A DNA stretch of 64,000 nucleotides, taken from the NCBI GenBank assembly GCA_030247885.1, contig JAPDRO010000026.1:310001-374000 (forward strand), in the 5' to 3' direction. A program made the position numbers and the translations under genes. Positions 10,736 through 22,421 of the stretch are shown here, one piece after another. Position 1 is the stretch's first letter. The number at the start of each line of letters is the position of its first letter. This DNA comes from Taxawa tesnikishii (nom. ined.) (taxonomy: Eukaryota; Ascomycota; Dothideomycetes; Dothideales). The notes under the pieces were generated by a model that was not told the origin of the DNA, did not search any database, and worked only from the letters and a program-made list of their open reading frames with translations.

Positions 10736-12527
10736 ATGGCAGACGCAGATCCTGAGAAGCTCGCCGCGGCGAAGAAGCGGGTATGCATCCCTCCATGAGA
10801 GAACAATATCCAATCCTAACACAGACCTGCATAGTTCGAGCAATTGAAGAAGCAACAGAAGAAGAAAGCTGGTGGAGGAAAGAAGAAGGAAGACAAGGCA
10901 GATGCTCCAGCCACAAAAGACGATGCTACACCTGAAGCAGCCGCGGATACGACTGAGCAATCCGCAGCAACTGAGGAAGCAACCTCAGCAAATGATACGG
11001 CAGAAGCGGTAGCAGAAGCCACAGATGACGATGCCACGCCAGCCACAGACAGGTCATCCAACGCGCGCCAACCATCCATATCTCTTCAATCAAGGCAGAG
11101 ATCCGAGTCCTTCAGACGGGGTTCTGCAGCACCCCTGTCTCCCGGCCCTGGCGATGAAGTGCAGGACATCTACCGAAAGCAGACGGCGCGGATTGAGGAG
11201 CTGGAGAAGGAGAACAAGACCTTGAAGGATGACACAAGCAGCATGGAAACTAGGCTGAAGAAGACGGAGGAAGAGCTCGAAGAGCTCAGGGAAAGCAGCA
11301 GCGACATGGCCGAGCTGAGGTCAAAAGCCACACTGGCTGACGAGCGGGCGAAGGAGATTGAGAGATTGGTTGGTTCAGAAATCGAATTACTGACTCCATG
11401 CGCTGATTATGCTCTACAGAACACGGAGTTGACATCTAGTCAACGCCAACTCACACAAGCCCAGCAGGCCGCCGCTGCGAACAAGAGTCGCAAACCGTCC
11501 GGCGCAGGCCAGACCGATCTGACCGAGCAACTCGCATCCAAGACCTCGACCATCGAGTCGCTCGAGCTGGAGCTCTCCAACCTGCGCAACCAACTCAACC
11601 TCTCGCAATCCAACATCGAGACGCATGAAGTGACGATTAAGGAGCTGGAGCAGCGCGCCTCGACCGCCGAATCAGCCATGGAGATTGCAAAGCAAGAGAT
11701 GGAAACACTAAAATCCTCACTCTCCTCCGCGCCCGTCGATACCAGTGCCGAAGATCCCGCCGCACTGCAAGAACGTATCACTGTTCTTGAGTCGGATTTG
11801 AGGACCGCTCAAGCAGACGCCGACGCCGCGGCCCAGCGCGCCAGCGGGCTGGAACAGAAAATCGAAGCCCTCACCAAGCTGCACAAGGATGCGACGGCCT
11901 CCGCCTCTGCTCGAGAACAAGAAGTCAAGGACCTGAGAACGCGGCTCAAAGACACGACCTCCTCGCCCAAAGTCGGACACGACCACGACTCCGAACTCTC
12001 CGATCTCGAGGACGAAGAGCGCGCGAGGCTGCACGCGCGCATCCGCGACCTGGAGGCCGAGAACTCCGAGCTGCGCCGCGGCGTGTGGAGGGACAAACGC
12101 ACGGCTTTGCAACCTGCGATGGAAGGGAATGGCGACGGCGGGGACACCAGTCCGGGATACGAAGACATCGACCTCAACGGTCCGTACCCTTCGAGGCCGA
12201 CTCGTGGTGCTCCGCACCGCGGAAGCAGCTTCCAGGACGTGCTGGCGAGCGGCCTCAGCGCGTTCACGGGCGGCAATAGAAGACCGAGTCTTGGACCGCA
12301 GGGCCATGCAAGGAAGCAGAGTCTGGGATTGTTGAGCGAGGAGGGGTGGACTTTGATGAGGATGCGTTCCGCATGGCGCAAGAGGAGGAGTCGAAGAGGC
12401 GGATCGAGAGAATCAGAGAGGTCAAGAGGGGATTGGAGCAGTGGAGGGGTGGAGGGTGGATTTGGTTGAGCAGAGAGGGCATGGGCTCGGTGGTGGCTTG
12501 GTTACCGGGCCCGTATTTGAGGTGTAA
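10736..12527 (+). CDS. Long coiled-coil protein, possible Golgi tether
   Basis: Exon 1 is 10736-10780 (MADADPEKLAAAKKR) and exon 2 starts at 10835. The protein opens with a Lys/Ala-rich region (KKQQKKKAGGGKKKEDK), then an acidic/Thr-rich stretch, then long heptad-like helices from about residue 110 to 420. The C-terminal block contains DFDEDAFRMAQEEESKRRIE, REVKRGLEQW and a WRVDLVEQR motif, conserved in a fungal coiled-coil family. Two G runs (12343-12346 and 12446-12449) are each one base short; allowing for both, the C-terminal block reads through to TAA at 12525-12527. A 51-base in-frame segment near 11370-11420 has GT-AG ends and may be an intron. A Golgi role is inference only. Confidence 0.75.
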
Positions 12528-12662
12528 GAGTAAGGAGATGCTGTCGAAGGCTGGTTTTGCCTTGGTGTATGATAAGGGTTATAGCTGGCTTGATTGTGGC
12601 TGTAAGAGTGTTGAGCCTGGATCCTGGTTTCTGGTGAATGGCCGGTAAAGTTGGTGTTGAGC

Positions 12663-12941
12663 TCAGACGCTGTTTGGATCCGTTCTGGTGCGATGTGAAT
12701 GCGAACGTCGACGCCCCTTCCTCTTGGGTTCCCCGTCCTGTAAGTCCTCCCGTGGCCGGTCAAATGAGAACCGTATTCGTGGTTTCTTCCCCACCTCAAA
12801 GAGCAGGCGTATGGTGATGATCAGTGCAGGATCGTCCGCTGGCCCGCACTTCACTCGTATCTTGATCGCGGACGGCGCGTAGTCCTCGGCGAAGCGCACG
12901 CTCTTGGGTTTGGAGGATGATGAAGTGTTGGAGGGGGCCAT
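12663..12941 (-). CDS. Small basic hypothetical protein with RVxF-like motif
   Basis: 92 residues from the ATG at 12941 (MAPSNTSSSSKPKSVRFAED); an upstream in-frame start at 13025 would add 28 residues. The middle is a plausible beta-rich core (IKIRVKCGPADDPALIITIR then LLFEVGKKPRIRFSFDRP) and the C-terminus is strongly basic with KRKGRRRSHSHR, a likely nuclear signal. KSVRF fits the protein phosphatase 1 docking pattern, but such short matches are common. It is convergent with the preceding coiled-coil gene, with 135 bases between stops. Family unknown. Confidence 0.5.
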   Translation of the reverse strand: MAPSNTSSSSKPKSVRFAEDYAPSAIKIRVKCGPADDPALIITIRLLFEVGKKPRIRFSFDRPREDLQDGEPKRKGRRRSHSHRTRTDPNSV

Positions 12942-13258
12942 GTTTGCGGTGTCCAGAGTGAGGTGGGGGAAGGAAAAGGTTGAACGGGATTTTGGAATGG
13001 AAATTTGAATTTTTGTATTGTACAATGCTAAAACGCATGATGCTACCGAATGACGACGTCAGGTAAGACGTGCATGTTCATGTCAACACTCAAGGACATG
13101 TTTCTGTGTCCGTGATGGGCGAACGGGCTGATGGCTTGGTCTTGCGCTTCCCTGTCTTGCGCGTGCCCGAACGTTTCTTAGTCACGTGACGAGGTGGCCT
13201 TTCCGCTTTCGCCTTGTTCGCCGATCCCCTGTTTGAGCCTGTGATGGCAATGGCGTGC
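12942..13258. other. Intergenic stretch
   Basis: About 315 bases between two genes on the minus strand. Should hold the small gene's promoter and the 3' end of neither strand's other gene beyond the SET-gene stop side. Nothing specific recognised. Confidence 0.3.
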
Positions 13259-15021
13259 CTAGCTCTTGAAGGCGCTCCATCGACATGGCTGCCGCAGTCC
13301 TGAGATCCTATCCCCCTTGCCTTTCGCCTCTGCCGCGTCCAAGATCGCCGGCTTGCTAAACCTGACCATGATGCTCTGCATCTTAAACGTATCGTACCGG
13401 AACTCCCAAAGCATCTTAAGTTCCTCCATCTTCTGTCTCACAAACGGGTGATCTAGTCCGTACACGGTCGCGTAGATGCTGTAAGCCTTCTGCTTTACGT
13501 CGAGCACCTTGCTACTAGCATCAATGCCGTTTCGCTCGGCGGTGAACTGCGCGTAGTAATTGAGGATGTTGGCCATGTCGATGTTAACGAGGCCTTCCTT
13601 CTTCTGCAGTAGAATCTGCGACCAGATCGATTGCATCAGATCCTTAGGCGGGTGGATGTTCTTCTTTTCCTTGCATTCCTTGTCAAGATGATCCCAGAGT
13701 TTCTGATACAGTTTTTGCATCTCTGCACGGTTGGCGCGGCTTTGCACCGCGCTGGGACCGGCGCATGAAGGGCACCTGCACGTGAAGTTGTGGTAGTACT
13801 GCAGCCACTTAGCCCGCTGGTCAGGGTCCCACATGCTGTCTGGAACGTAGTCGATGAAGATTTGCTCGCCGGCTTTGATGTCGCGCAGCGCATGCACGGA
13901 TTGGATGTATGTGAGCTTGTTCCAGCTGTGGATGGCGTTCGGATGACATGAATGGTTTATTCTGCTCGCTTGCTCGAAGACGGCTTTGCCGAAGGCTTCG
14001 CGCCGGTCGATCCACATTGCGTTCGACTCGAAGATGGCGAAGATGCCAAAGTGGTCCTGAACCATTTCCATGCGCTTCTCATCTGTGAGCGCCGCGCGCC
14101 TGTCGAGATCACCCATGAGGGCGATGTTCGTAGCGCGCATCTTGATGTTAATGTCTGTTTCGTTCTCAGGCTTGTATTGCGAGTCCTCGTGAAAGCGGTG
14201 CAGCACGTCCATGTATCGTTCGAAGTGCTCCGCATCGAACCAGAGCATGTCCCAGATTTCTTTTGATCCTCGTTGAACCTCTCGACTTCAGAGACGACCC
14301 CGTTGGAGCCGATTAGTTGCCCGCTGTGCTCAGCTACCAGAGGATACTCTTCCATGATGCGCGTTCCCCGCTTGATGTCGCTGACCGCAAATACACCGTA
14401 GCCCATTTCGAAATGTGGTGTCTTTCTGATCGTGTAGAAGTCAGGGTTCGTGCTTGCGAGTTCTTCAGGTTGACACCAGAGAGGGTTGTTTCGGCGAAAC
14501 CTTTGCGCCCAGTCGTCGAAACCCCATGTGTCGCTTCCAGATTCGGAATCTGTTTCAGTCCTACTAGGACTGTCGGTAGTTGTTTCTGTTGTAGGTGCTG
14601 TGCTGTCACCGTTCGCCGGTCCAGATTTTGGTACTGTGTTGTTCGCGTTATCCGAGTGTGTGTTTGTGTCTTCATACGGGTCATGATCTTCGTCATGATC
14701 TTCGTCATCGCCGCCGTCGTCGTCGCTGTCGAGATCGCTTTCGCTTAGAGGTTCGATGACTGTTCCCTTCCCTGAAGCAGAACCGATTGCTTGCTGTCCT
14801 CTCTTCTTATTCTTTTTCTTCTGGTATTTCCTCTGATTTTTCTTGGCTTTCCGCGGGTCGTATCCTATTGATTGGAAGTATGCTGCGACGCTTTCGGGCG
14901 TGGTTGTTGGTAGTGCGTTGAGTGCTTCAGCTAGCGCTTCGATCATTCCCTTGCCATAGAGCTTCTCGATCTCTTTCATCTGCGCTTCAACCTCGGCTTT
15001 GAAGGATGCGTCTGCAGCCAT
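13259..15021 (-). CDS. SET-domain protein (Set5/SMYD-like)
   Basis: Probable protein lysine methyltransferase of the split-SET type. Start taken at MAADASFKAEVEAQMKEIEK (15021); an upstream ATG at 15114 is less likely. The N-terminal part is helical, then basic (RKAKKNQRKYQKKKNKKRG), then a long acidic/Ser/Thr linker. The SET domain begins about TPHFEMGYGVFAVSDIKRG and includes SRINHSCHPNAIHSW (the NHSC motif), IKAGEQIFIDYVPD (Asp-Tyr) and the zinc-binding CRCPSCAGPS. A one-base loss in an A run at 14261-14264 separates the first half from the rest. Across it the expected residues EIWDMLWFDAEHFERYM appear one frame over, so I treat this as one gene. Substrate unknown. Confidence 0.85.
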
Positions 15022-16694
15022 GCTTGAAAGGAATACAGAAGTAGAATGTTGCGCGTGGTGTTGTATTGCCGAAAGAGCGTGAAAGTTGAGAGGTGGGGTA
15101 AGATGGAAGCGCAAAGAAGTAGAGCGTTGGCAACAGGAAGGTGCTGTAGGTTCACTTCACAAGATTGCCTTCGCGAAGAATCACTGATTCAGTCAGTCAG
15201 TCGGTCGGCTGTAGAAAGCAGGCGCCATCCCATATATGATGTAAAGCAAATGGAAGCAGGGCTTGGGCTTCGGTCATGTCAAGGAGTTCTCGCATTGATA
15301 CAGCCGGCTTAGCCGCTCTATACTGGCAGCTCATTCACAAATGATTCGCTTTGCCTTGGTATAGACCTCCAAATGACGGATTGACAGACTTCTAAGGGCG
15401 CTGTCGCACAAGGAAAGGTTTTGCCCACCGTAACAGCCTATAGCCTCAATGCTCCGACCATTGACATATGCCCTTGCCTCGTGCTATACATACTCGATTT
15501 GTTCCTGAACTTAACCGTCTCCTCCTTCTCCTGTCCGTATGCCTGACTTCAGATGGTATATCCCGTCGCTTGTCTTTCCACAAAATGACCGCACGCAGCT
15601 GGTCCCTCTCGGCTCCTCCTATTGTCAAGCCCAGCATCTCCCGCTATCACACACGGCTTCTCTGGCACCAGCAGAGCGGGCCTAGACACTCCACCGAGAG
15701 ACCGCGTTACTGCGTTGAAATCTCTGCGTGTTATGCTCAGGACCGGGGTGCGAAGGTTTTGCGCAAGCTGTCATACAGGTCCAGGACATCGAACCATGGC
15801 CAGTGCCGCCCAGGAGGAAGTGTTGGAGTCAAGATGGGTAATGAATGGGGGTTTTCAGTCTCTCTGGAAGTATCGAGGTGACACCACGCAGCAGGCAGAT
15901 CTGTGCTCGATGTAGACTGGTCTTGGCGTACGAAACAGGCCCCTCCCAATTCAGATCTCCGAAAGACCCGCTTCCTTCTGTCTCTTCTCTTTTCACTTGC
16001 ATGAGTTGTATCCACTGCTCCGTATTCGGCATGGCGGACCAGCTCGGAGTGCACTTTGTCAGCTGTGTCGGTTCTGCGATGTCTGAACCACCAGTGCCGC
16101 TCGACAAGGCATTGCCGGCTCTGTCACCACGGAGCGTCTGGCAACAATACCAACAGCAACAGTACTTCTCCTACAGCCGACATAGTGATAACTCTAGTAT
16201 CTTGCCGAAACACCGCCTCCTCAGTTCAAAATCCGGATCTACCACGAGGTCGATGCGGCGCGCGTGGAGCTCCAGACTGCCGATAGATCAACGGTCAGCC
16301 TCCATCTCGATCTTGTCTAGAGAGCAATTGTTTGCCCATTTCAGAAGATAGGTATTCTACATTGATCTACAACACAACACTGCTCCATCTATCTAGCCAT
16401 ATCACTTGCCCTCTTTTTCAATCATATTTTCAACCATAGGTTGAAACAGTCCAATATAACGTTGTGGCACAGTTTTCGCGGATTCGCAGCTTTCGGTCAA
16501 CCTTCAAGCCAGTTCCAATAACCTTTAAAGCAGTAAAACGGCGCCCCGGAGATTGACATTCCAGCCCCCAAAGTACCAGGCTCAACGATGTCGGAAACGC
16601 TTGCCACAACGTCCGAGGTTAGTTTTCTCATATAGAAGCGTCCTCCGCACCTACACAGGGCCAGGAATCTTTTGCCGCTTAATCGCGATACACA
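15022..16694. other. Intergenic region, no supported gene
   Basis: About 1.7 kb. Open frames exist on both strands (for example 15845-16351 plus), but their composition looks random and overlapping frames on the other strand are equally good. Upstream leaders of the SET gene and the membrane-protein gene must lie here. No RNA gene or repeat seen. Confidence 0.35.
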
Positions 16695-18159
16695 ATGCCG
16701 GAGTCATACTCGACCCAGCTGGTGCCGCCCGCTGCCGAAGCAGCAATGACGGCAGCAGCAGAGGGTGCAAAGAACATCGACAGGCTGGCCCCGCTCTTAA
16801 TCGTTCTCTGGATTCTCCTTGGAATCTCGACTATCACCTTCGCACTACGTTTCTATGCCAAACGACGGACACGAAAACTATCTTGGGACGACTCCTTTAT
16901 GCTGGTAGCATTGGCCATCGCCTGGCTCTACACGTTGTTTCTTGACCGGGCACATCATTACGGTCTGGGCAGGCATTCCAAGTTTCTCTCGGACATCAAC
17001 TTCATACTTTGCCATAAATGGATTACCTTGTCTGAAGGATGCGGCATTCTTGCTCCTACATTTGGCAGAATGTCCTTTTCGGTTTATTTGCTTGGACTCA
17101 TCGGGTATGCCTCCATCCGTCTGAGGTGGGCTTTGATCGCCTGCATCGTATCCCAGTTCGTCACCAACGGAATCACAACCGCTCTCGTATATCTCCAATG
17201 TGGAACACATGTTGCTGCGATCTGGGACCCGAGAGTTCCTGCCAACTGCCTGGATCCATCGCTGCAGAACAAATGGGGCTACTTCCACAGTGGTGAGTCG
17301 CTTCGATCATTCGGGGTTCGACGAGTGCTGAATGGGGTATGATAGGGTGGAACTCTCTCACCGATTTGTTCCTCTTCATCGTACCTGCATGGATCATCTG
17401 GACTTTGACTCTGCAGATGAAGAAGAAAGTGGTCTTGTTACTATTGTTGGGTCTTTCTCTCTTAGCGTTTGTGGCGACGTTGATCAAGACTTATTGGCTG
17501 CGCGTTCTCGGATCTATCAATGACCCCACTTGTAAGTACGAGCGCCATGAACCTCTGCAATCTCAGCTGACGCACTTCAAGGGGTGTTTTGCGACCTTGT
17601 CACTTGGATTATGTTGGAGACACATACGGTCATTATTGGCGCATCCATACCAATCATCAAGCAACTCTTCAGCAAGGCACCGCCCAGCGAACCTCCAACG
17701 CACGTGATGGTGCTGCCCAGTTGGGTACATCACGAACTCCGACCGCACGCACAACCTCCCAATGCCATGGTCAGCATCCAAGGAATCGCGGCTAGCGGGA
17801 ACGGAGCAACGAGACCACACGGCAAGGTTTCTTTTTCCCGTGGAGTAGACAAGGACCTGATCAACCTGGAACTGGACAAGACCCCCAGCAGACGAAGTTC
17901 GAATAACCTCGTCAGATCAAGCACGTCAACCAGTATCACCAAAACCGTCGCTGTGTCGGTCACTTCAACAGCCGAGCTCTTTGATCCTAACGAATTCGCT
18001 GTACCGTACGGTATTAACGACCACAGGTCTTCCATATCGCAAGCGACAGGGAGACCGTCAGTCTCTGCACCTTCCGGAGAGTCTAGACTATCAGTTTCGC
18101 AACCTCTAAGAGCAGCTAGGCCGTCGGTGTCGCATCTGTCGATACACTCGCGCCATTAG
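16695..18159 (+). CDS. Rhodopsin-domain integral membrane protein (PTH11-related family)
   Basis: Three exons, 16695-17292, 17346-17531 and 17582-18159, all in phase. The family is the large fungal seven-helix group often annotated as integral membrane or PTH11-like. Visible helices: APLLIVLWILLGISTITFAL, the segment after SWDDSFMLVALAIAWLYTLF, MSFSVYLLGLIGYA, WALIACIVSQFVTNGITTAL, then LTDLFLFIVPAWIIWTLTLQ and VVLLLLLGLSLLAFVATLIK, and CDLVTWIMLETHTVIIGASI. The motif RRTRKLSWDDS between helices 1 and 2 and CLDPSLQNKWGYFHSG before helix 5 are typical. The C-terminal about 150 residues are a Ser/Thr-rich cytoplasmic tail. There is no CFEM domain, so a direct Pth11 role is not supported. Confidence 0.88.
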
Positions 18160-20615
18160 ATGATGAGAGGATAGCTTCCACTATCTCTTTTCCTTTTTTT
18201 CCCTGACTGATGTTTTAATGGGCCTGTCCGTACCTATTAGCGCGGCGTTGGTGGTTCTCTCAGTCACGATTAAGGGTTTTCTCCCAAACAGAATGAATAA
18301 TCCAAGCTTTGTTTTTTGCTACCTTCACCTCTCTCCACCATTCACCACTCTCACTCTGCGCCCACCAATTCTACTGCACAGACCACTGATTCCATACCAA
18401 ACCGTTTCACATTAAGACGTGACCCTCGCATTTCCCTCTCCTGGTATAGTGTCGGCAGCCCCGCGAACTCCAGACTAATGTCTTATCGATTTTATCGGCC
18501 GTTGCAAGCAACTTCTTGCCCCTCGCAGCTGTGCTCTCGAACGGTTCTCTCCATTTACTACGGGAAAACACGGGCGCAGAGAAACGGCTTCGGTCGGGAC
18601 CGTGCTGCGTGTCAACGGCCGTTTGAGGCGATGTACGATATTAACACCCGCCAGACTTGCCAAGTGATGATCGAAACGGCCTGCGTGCGCGGTCCGAGTG
18701 CCGGGCGGAATTGTATACCGGGCTGTATGGGTTCGGTGAAGACGATTGGTAGTAGGGATTCCATAGAAGGGTTACCCTGCTGACGCCGGGCCTTGGGCTA
18801 CGAGGTTATTGTATCTGCCGTGCACTCTGTATATCGTGCGATTCGCAGCTACCTGAACCGGAATGAATCGCGTGCTCGAAACGGTTGGGTTGACTGCAAG
18901 GCGGCCACAAAGATTTGCCATGTCTTCTGCCGCCGCACCGCAAGTCGTTGCAGTGTTCAGACCACACGCGAAAACCATGGTGTGAAACAACTGGAATAGC
19001 GTTATAATCGGGGTAGTCTCTTTGGTTATCCTTATTAAATGTACATGCTTGTGAGATATACAGACGCCAGAGAACGTGTGACGAGGGTGGCGTCAGCCGC
19101 AGCGCTTGCGTGCATACAGAATGTCCTGTGCCGCACGTGCAGTATCCGTTCAGAAACCATCACGGATTCGATGCCTGATTGCTCGATTCGAACAGATGGG
19201 CGCATCGTGACTGCTGTGGTGTTGGTTGCGCGATGGGGTAGTGTTAGCCCTTTTGGGACTTGTGGAGGCCTTGAAGTGTATCATGTGCTCGTGTCATTCG
19301 CGAGACGTCCGCATCCGGGAATTTCGAGGATGTTTGACCGAGCGCGTAGATGCTGGGCTGTGACGATGATGGTGTGTCGCTCAGCCTCTCCAGATGCGGT
19401 AGCGATTGCCTTGGGATGATAGCCATGGAAACGCTTTAACCCTTGGTCTTCTCACCTGCACTGTCGATATGAGAGCAGAGCAGATGGCGTTTCATGAGCG
19501 CCAATGTCGTTCACATGAACCATCCACCTCGCTTGAGGATCAGACAAACATAGCACAGTCACCCTTGGGAACCACGGAGCTTTTCGTCGGTAAATCGCCG
19601 TCCGCACGAGCGTACTCGCAGGAGGGCTTGCAGCATGCATGCATATGCACGCTTTCCGGTATGCGAGCCGCTCCTCCTGAGTCAGAGCAAAGGAAGGTGC
19701 TTTTGACGGACGCGTCGATGCCTCCTGGTATCTGAAAGGCAATATTGAATCACACTGGATGGCTGTGAGGGCTCACCTAAGAAATGCGTCTTTTGCGGTC
19801 ATAGTCTCCGGAGGTTCGTCTCTAGGAGTGAAACGTGATGCCAAGCAGCAGAACGGTTGGCGCCTTGCTTTGAGCGCTTGGGGGATGGTGTGCGCGGTCG
19901 TTCTTCTACTGAGGGGAGATATGCGGCATAAGTGCCGCAGGCAAACACTCGATCTCGTGGTTACAGCAGCCCTGAATGGTGAAGCAATGTGCCGTGCGCC
20001 CCGTTGACCCCCTTGCTTAAGCAGCTGGTCATAAATAAACTCGGTATACCCTGGTTGCGCTCAGTTTGGGAAGACGTTTACCTCCACGGAAGCCAAAAGA
20101 ACACAAAGGCCTTGGGCCGATTCCAAGACACGGTTTGAACGGTCAGAGAACTGATACAGTCATGATTCCGGCGGCAGTCGCGGTAGTCGCCTGCGCTATT
20201 CTAGTTGACGTGGGCGGGATTGTGCTCGTATTTCTGTCTGAACCCTGACAATCTTCTGTCCATTGGATGACAGGCTGCCATGTAGCATTACACCGGTCAA
20301 GCCTTTGTGTCATTATCATTTGACAAAAGGATTCAGGCATCGTATTCCGAGTTTGTGTCCTGAATTGCAGGGCGAGGATGTCTTGACGCTTCAGAAGCAC
20401 ATTCATGCGTTCAATCTCGATGCGCGACGACAACCTGTGTCCTTTGAAACAACTTCGACCGGTCTTGCTCAAGGTGTTGCGCATGGTCTGTCTGAGCAAC
20501 TTGGCTCCATTGAGGTAGATCAGTACAGTACGCACGTTTGCCACAACACACCTTCGATGTTCTAATCTGGTGCAGGCTTTCTCCCCAAAAACTCCAAAGG
20601 ACGGACCATTCCAGA
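18160..20615. other. Long gene-poor stretch
   Basis: About 2.5 kb without a supported gene. Short open frames are scattered on both strands with no family resemblance, no consistent codon use and no splice sites that link them. I see no long repeat, RNA gene or transposon motif. It may be a decayed accessory segment or just regulatory DNA for the flanking genes. Confidence 0.35.
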
Positions 20616-21424
20616 ATGGATCCACGTACACCTCGACTCTTTGCCAATTACGAGCTGACCTCGGGCCCGGCCCCTTTAGAGTGTGAGTCTCCTTGCGATG
20701 TACAACCCGTTATAATTGCTCACGATCTCTAGTTGGCCGACCACCACGGTTGTCGAGCGACAGCTTCGCCTTCGCTTCTGGCGAACATGTATCAACCACT
20801 CCAGATTCCGGCATCGACCTCGAGATAGGTGTCTTTAAAGAAGAGCGGACATACACCTGCATCCGCTGCCGTACTGAAAGCTTCGCATTCCCGGATGCTC
20901 TCGAGCATCACCTCCTTTACGATTGCCTTGCGTCGCAGCAGTGCATGTGGACGTGTCCGAGCTGCAACCGTTCCTTCAACACAGCAAAAGATTTTCGCGT
21001 CCACCATCAAAACTTCCATATGTGTGGTGCGGCATGTCGCCATGTCGCAGCAGCAGCCATGGTGCCGGTTCCTGTGATACCGAGCCGTGCCTACGGCTGT
21101 GGATTCTGCGGCATCAAAGCCATGACCTCGCCAGCCGCTTTCGCGAAGCATGTTTGCCAGCATCTTAGCGGCAAACAGTGCCTGAACATATCCAACTGGG
21201 CGTTCCCAAAGGAGCTGGAGTCTTTGACAAAGCTGGAGCTGTACCTTCCTGCATGGAGGGGTTTCTGTGCAACCGACCCTGCAGGTACGAGTTACTTTGA
21301 AGATACCCCAGAGCTGGCTGGACGAATGGCACGTAGCCTGGAGTATGCACATCTTGATCAGGAGACCGGACTCTGTTCGCTGTCCGTCGTGAAGGAGTGC
21401 TATCAGAGCGCAAAGAGTTCTTGA
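20616..21424 (+). CDS. C2H2-type zinc-finger protein
   Basis: 252 residues in two exons, 20616-20682 (MDPRTPRLFANYELTSGPAP and two more residues) and 20733-21424, with a phase-1 GT-AG intron. Three degenerate finger-like units are visible. The first is TYTCIRCRTESFAFPDALEH followed by HLLYDC; the second is WTCPSCNRSFNTAKDFRVHH followed by QNFHMC; the third is YGCGFCGIKAMTSPAAFAKH then VCQHL. The Cys-x2-Cys and His spacing is close to C2H2 with longer knuckles, as in many fungal-only finger proteins. The C-terminal part is helical with aromatic residues. DNA or RNA binding is likely by family, but no target can be named. Confidence 0.78.
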
Positions 21425-22421
21425 TCAGATGCCGTCGAACATGGGCAGATCCCAGGGTATTGCACAGCATACTGTCGCTCAGACGTCCAGATCTTGCCTT
21501 CATCCACCGACTTTTAGACACACGATGACGGACTCGCCCAATTCGAACCTTGTTCATAATCTTCGCAACAACGGCACCATCCAAGTTCTCGTCCCTTCTT
21601 AGGTGAGAAACCTCCGTGCGTCCTCTATCTTTTTGCTGGCTCGTTCAGGGAGTGGCCGCTCTCTGTCATTATCATTAGCGGTGTGTATGATCTTCTTTCG
21701 GATGCAGTTAATGTTGTTTTGCTATGATTGGTTGGTGTGTATAATCCTGTGTATCTTGCACGCTAAATTGCTCGTCTCTTTCAATGCGTGTCCATCCACG
21801 GCGACCAGAACTTTCTCCTACCGTAGTTTGTCTGTTTCTCGAATCGTACTCGGTCGACTAAAGGGGTGTTCCATACTCGTACTTCATCTCGTCACTTACA
21901 TGGTACCTCGATACCTTGCCCCTGACCGAGATCGTATCTAGCCTGATCTTATCACAGCCGCTGATCCGATGCATCCTCCCGCTCGTTCAGGGGCAGGATG
22001 CAAGTAAGATCTTCGTTTTCACAACGAAAAACAACACCATGTTTCCAATTGCTGCAGTTTTCCCTATACAACGATTGCTTTGTAGCCGAGCACAGCCTCG
22101 TGCTGTCTTGCCAGGCATATCAAAGCGCAATGATTCAGTCCGGATACAATTCGAGACGCGGCAGTTGACGACCGAAACTGGACCGACGTCATTAATCATC
22201 CGGAGCAGCAACCGAGTGCCACTCTGTGACGTTTAACGAGTCTCAACCTCTTTCGCAAAAATCAATTGGTTTTCGACAAGTCACTGGGAATTGGTAAGCA
22301 ACTGTTGAAGAGAATATATACCCCTTTTACGTTCTCGTTCTCAGTTGATAGCATTTTCCTATTTCCCACATCGTTTCCATTCATCTATCCATCACAATCC
22401 ATTACTCCACTCCGTCACATA
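21425..22421. other. Intergenic region with promoter of the flavin oxidoreductase gene
   Basis: About 1 kb. The proximal end carries a TATA-like box (listed separately) and a pyrimidine-rich leader. No gene or RNA recognised in the rest. Confidence 0.4.
22311..22320 (+). promoter_or_regulatory. TATA-like box upstream of the flavin oxidoreductase gene
   Basis: The sequence AATATATACC lies about 105 bases before the ATG at 22422, with a pyrimidine-rich stretch between. Position and sequence fit a core promoter; no experimental support. Confidence 0.45.

Noticed and set aside
15845-16351. Plus-strand frame of 168 codons
   Set aside because: Composition looks random, overlapping minus-strand frames are as good, and no motif or splice support exists.
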